From Paludisphaera soli (lineage in GTDB: Bacteria > Planctomycetota > Planctomycetia > Isosphaerales > Isosphaeraceae), in the NCBI RefSeq assembly GCF_011064595.1, contig NZ_JAALJI010000008.1, forward strand, positions 1 through 64,000: a stretch of DNA of 64,000 nt. Reading direction: 5' to 3'. The translations under genes and the position numbers were made by a program. Positions 61,375-64,000 of this stretch are shown here, piece by piece (the first letter of the stretch is position 1; each line of letters starts with the position of its first letter). Under the pieces are notes generated by a model. The model was not told the DNA's origin. It did not search any database and saw nothing but the letters and a program-made list of their open reading frames with translations.

Positions 61375-63129
61375 TCACTCCGCCTTCTCGGCCTCCGGGC
61401 CGGGGTAGAGCTTGCCCTCAATGGTCCACTCGGTGGGGGTCTTGGCGCGGACGAGGGCCTGGAGCTGCTCGATCTGCTCCAGCTCGTCGCGGCTGCTCCG
61501 GCCGTTGCGGGCCATGTCGGCGGCGGCGACCCCGGCGGCGGTGCCGCTGGACCACTCGATCGGGTGCAGGCGGGTCGCCGCGTTGGCGAGGAAGCTCTGC
61601 GCCATGGTCTTGCCGGCAACCAGCAGGTTGCCGAACGTCTCGTTCGTCAGCGAGCGGAACGGGATGTAGAACGGCAGCGTGTCGTGCGCCGAGACGATGT
61701 ACGCCGGCATCGAGCAGGTCGAGATCGGATGGACGTCGGACGGATACGCGCCCAGGGCCACGCGGTCGTGGAACCGTCGGCCGGTCTTCTTGGCGATCGA
61801 CCCGGCCAGGTCTGTCCCCTTGAGGAGGAAGCCGTCGAGCCCGACCGAGCGGCGGGTGTCGCGGATGTACGGCAGCTTGGCCAGCCCGTGGCCGGTCCCC
61901 AGCACCTCGCCGGCGAGCAGGAGCTGACGCGGGTCGATCCCCTCGGGCGCGTGGGCCTTGAACCAGTGATGCCAGCCCAGCGCCCGTCGCTCGGCCTCGG
62001 ACATCACGCCCAGGTCCACGCCCCCCTTCCAGTCCCCCTTCTGCGAGTCGGTCTCGGCGCGGGTGAGGAACAGGTAGCCGAACGGGTAGTCGTTGCCGCC
62101 GGCCTTGAGCTTCGCGGAGTAGCCCCAGTTCTGGAGGCAGAGGTCGCCCACGGCCGCCGGGCCGCCCCCCTTCGCGCTCTTGATGCGGCGGTAGGTCCAG
62201 ATCTTGTCCCAGGCCTCGGCCTTGCCCTGAAACTCGTCGTAGCCGAAGCCGGAGACCCCCTCGGGGCCGGCGGGCTCGTCGGCCGGCTCGGCGGCGTAGC
62301 GCTGGACGAAGTCGAAGACCGTGGACTGGCCGCAGCGGTCGTCCCCCTCGCGGCCGCCGTCCTCGGACTCGACCCCCTGGAGGTACGGGGCCCCGGCCAG
62401 AACCAGGACCTCGCCCCACTCGGTCGCGTCGATGAAGACGACGTCGCGTCCCCTGGGGGCTTCGAACCGGAGCACGGCCTTCTCGAACCGCGAGGAAGGC
62501 TCGGGGCTGTACCAGTCGGGCAGGTCCTTCGACGGCAGGACGTCGTAGCCCCCGGCCGCGACGCCCGCCCTGGGCGTGCGCCGGATCGCCGTGATCGCCG
62601 TCACCAGCCCCCGGGCCGGGTCGGCCTCGACGGTCTTGATGACGGTTTCGCGGAAGACCACGAGCGTCCCCTGGTCGACGAGCTTCTTCTCCAGCGGCAG
62701 GAGGTGGTCGGCCAGGAAGTTCTTCGGCTCGAAGCAGTAGTTGCTGACCCAGCCCTTGCCGGGGTTGCCGGTGGCGTCGAGCATGGCCCGGAAGTTGGGC
62801 GTCATGTTCGCGCGGTCGCGGGCGATCGCGAAGACCTTGTACTCCTCGCCGGTCTTCTTGTCCTTGATGGTGTGCCAGGCCTCGTCGATCGCCGGTACGG
62901 CGCTCGCGGTGATCTGGCCGCCGACCCAGTCGGTGGGCTCGATCAGGCAGGTCCTCGCCCCGCTCTCCGCCGACGCCACCGCCGCCGCGAAGGCCGCCGT
63001 CGTACCGCCCGCGATCACCACGTCGAAATCGCGGTGAATCTCGACGCCCTCGGCGCGGGCTCGCGTCCCGACCCCCGGGAAACCGACCAGGCCGACCCCG
63101 CACGCCCCCAGGAACTCTCGCCGTCGCAT
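61375..63129 (-). CDS. Exported FAD-dependent oxidoreductase (FAD_oxidored/PF12831 type), 584 aa
   Basis: A planctomycete flavoprotein with a signal sequence (MRRREFLGACGVGLVGFPG, twin-arginine-like). The FAD-binding Rossmann motif is FDVVIAGGTTAAFAAAVASA. TDWVGGQITASAVPAIDE is the conserved loop contacting flavin in this family, and VFIDATEWGEVLVLAGAPY and FGNLLVAGKTMAQSFLANAA follow. The C-terminal helices resemble the xanthan-lyase-associated and similar sets. The family often sits next to Gfo/Idh/MocA genes, as here, and the two may oxidise related carbohydrate substrates. Substrate unknown. Confidence 0.88.
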   Translation of the reverse strand: MRRREFLGACGVGLVGFPGVGTRARAEGVEIHRDFDVVIAGGTTAAFAAAVASAESGARTCLIEPTDWVGGQITASAVPAIDEAWHTIKDKKTGEEYKVFAIARDRANMTPNFRAMLDATGNPGKGWVSNYCFEPKNFLADHLLPLEKKLVDQGTLVVFRETVIKTVEADPARGLVTAITAIRRTPRAGVAAGGYDVLPSKDLPDWYSPEPSSRFEKAVLRFEAPRGRDVVFIDATEWGEVLVLAGAPYLQGVESEDGGREGDDRCGQSTVFDFVQRYAAEPADEPAGPEGVSGFGYDEFQGKAEAWDKIWTYRRIKSAKGGGPAAVGDLCLQNWGYSAKLKAGGNDYPFGYLFLTRAETDSQKGDWKGGVDLGVMSEAERRALGWHHWFKAHAPEGIDPRQLLLAGEVLGTGHGLAKLPYIRDTRRSVGLDGFLLKGTDLAGSIAKKTGRRFHDRVALGAYPSDVHPISTCSMPAYIVSAHDTLPFYIPFRSLTNETFGNLLVAGKTMAQSFLANAATRLHPIEWSSGTAAGVAAADMARNGRSSRDELEQIEQLQALVRAKTPTEWTIEGKLYPGPEAEKAE

Positions 63130-63310
63130 ATCCGGACCCCTTCGATGATCGTCGCCCCTTGCCGGGCGGACGCGCGCGACCGCCTCGTTCCGGCCCGCAG
63201 CGTCGCGGGCGGATCTCCGAATTCTATCAGTTTCGAGCCCGGGCGGTCACCCCCGCCGCGTCGGGGCGGGCGGGGCGGGGGGCCGTGTGTGCCTCGGGAG
63301 GGTCCGCCGG

Positions 63311-64000
63311 TCAGGCCCGCGCGGGGCCGTCGGCCTGGAGCTTGACGGAGGAGGGCTCGGGGAGCCGCCAGGGGTCGCGGTAGGGGCGGGAGAGCATCGC
63401 GGCGGCCTCGGCGTCGCCGAGGATGGTCTCGACCTGGGGGTCCCAGGCGAGCTTCCGGCCGGTCCGGATGGCGATGTTCCCCAGGTGGCAGACGGTCGCC
63501 GAGCGATGCCCGATGCCCACGTCGCAGATCGGCTTCGCGCGCGACTTGATGCAGTCCAGCCAGTTGCGGTGGTGGTTCGCGCTGACCTCCAGCCGCACGT
63601 CCCCTTCGGCCAGGGGCTCCGTGAGCAGCTCCTTCGGGTCGGAGGCGATGCTGCCGCGCGAGACGCCGATGGTCCCCTTCTCCCCCTCGAACTGGACGGA
63701 GTGGCCCTTGCCCTCGCCCTGGAGGCAGACCACCCGCACGCCGTCGTCGTAGGTGTAGACGATCCGGCTGGTCTCGGCGACCTCGAACCAGCCGTCCTTG
63801 TTGAACTGGGCGGTGGCCTCGATCGCGACCGGGCCGGAGTCGTCGCGGCCCAGGCCCCACTGGGCGATGTCCAGGTGGTGGGCCCCGAAGTTCGTCATCT
63901 GGCCGCCGGAGTAGTCCCAGAAGAAGCGGAAGAGGTAATGCACCCGCTTCTCGTTGTAGGGCCGCTCGGGGGCGGGGCCGAGCCAGGTCTGGTAGTCCAA
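63311..64000 (-). CDS. Gfo/Idh/MocA oxidoreductase, C-terminal part (truncated by window edge)
   Basis: Only the last 229 residues are inside the window; the 5' end lies beyond 64000. The segment MTNFGAHHLDIAQWGLGRDD and RTGRKLAWDPQVETIL are typical of the C-terminal domain of exported planctomycete Gfo/Idh proteins, and DCIKSRAKPICDVGIGHRSA is the conserved substrate-loop region. The stop is at 63311. It lies 181 bp upstream of the FAD oxidoreductase gene in the same direction and is likely functionally connected with it. Confidence 0.9.
   Translation of the reverse strand: MDYQTWLGPAPERPYNEKRVHYLFRFFWDYSGGQMTNFGAHHLDIAQWGLGRDDSGPVAIEATAQFNKDGWFEVAETSRIVYTYDDGVRVVCLQGEGKGHSVQFEGEKGTIGVSRGSIASDPKELLTEPLAEGDVRLEVSANHHRNWLDCIKSRAKPICDVGIGHRSATVCHLGNIAIRTGRKLAWDPQVETILGDAEAAAMLSRPYRDPWRLPEPSSVKLQADGPARA

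Overview
The window is GC-rich (roughly 70 percent by eye) and reads as a chromosome fragment of a member of the Planctomycetota, most likely the Isosphaeraceae. The lineage signs are a DUF1559 pilin-like protein (58284-59312), a cysteine-rich YTV-repeat protein (51644-52507), a dockerin protein with the LEERRVL-type N-terminal motif (23780-24772), an ECF sigma factor fused to a membrane segment and carboxypeptidase-regulatory domains (47768-49978), a BlaI/M56 pair with the same kind of extension (28790-32031), and two Gfo/Idh/MocA oxidoreductases. The species assignment is inference from gene content only.

Positions 1 to about 10.2 kb look like a decaying accessory island. On the minus strand a radical SAM protein, a DUF4130-UdgX protein and the two subunits of exonuclease VII lie in one transcription order; the first two are intact, while xseA has two frameshifts and xseB a stop plus a frameshift. 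A plus-strand methylase/helicase gene (5755-7836) has lost its helicase core and carries frameshifts and amber codons. A tyrosine recombinase (9106-10235, minus) is frameshifted as well. An intact 141-residue unknown protein and an intact PRISE-like short-chain reductase sit among them. I saw no comparable lesions in the genes of the remaining 54 kb, apart from one short gene remnant.

From 10.3 to 24.8 kb the content is housekeeping: a BamA-type outer-membrane assembly protein, a YdiJ-like FAD/Fe-S dehydrogenase, a folE-led operon with two small membrane or zinc-ribbon proteins, a LON-domain protein, nth, an FkbM methyltransferase with a repeat-built coiled coil, metF, queG and a secreted dockerin protein. 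From 25 to 33.1 kb come two multi-span membrane proteins, a BlaI-type repressor overlapping an M56 metallopeptidase sensor, and an unknown protein.

From 33 to 46 kb are an NTF2-like protein, a thioredoxin-fold protein, a CAU-anticodon tRNA split by a 259-nt group I intron (34883-35213), a fatty-acid desaturase with strong terminator hairpins, a B12-binding radical SAM protein, a YheT-like hydrolase, an MFS transporter, an aldo/keto reductase, a lipoate-ligase-family protein, a nitrilase-family amidohydrolase and small unknown proteins. From 46 to 64 kb are a HEAT-repeat protein, a Gfo/Idh protein, the membrane-tethered sigma factor, a DUF5009-type acyltransferase-like membrane protein, the YTV protein, a GH97 glycosidase, a sulfotransferase-fold protein, a KAS II enzyme, an AraC/XylR regulator, DUF1559 with two small lipoproteins, an unknown 157-residue protein, an FAD oxidoreductase and the truncated second Gfo/Idh gene.

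The most notable items are the intron-bearing tRNA, the rSAM / DUF4130-UdgX / ExoVII set with a UdgX domain that lacks two hallmark motifs, and the shared extracytoplasmic module on two unrelated regulators. I saw no CRISPR array, rRNA gene or intact insertion sequence.
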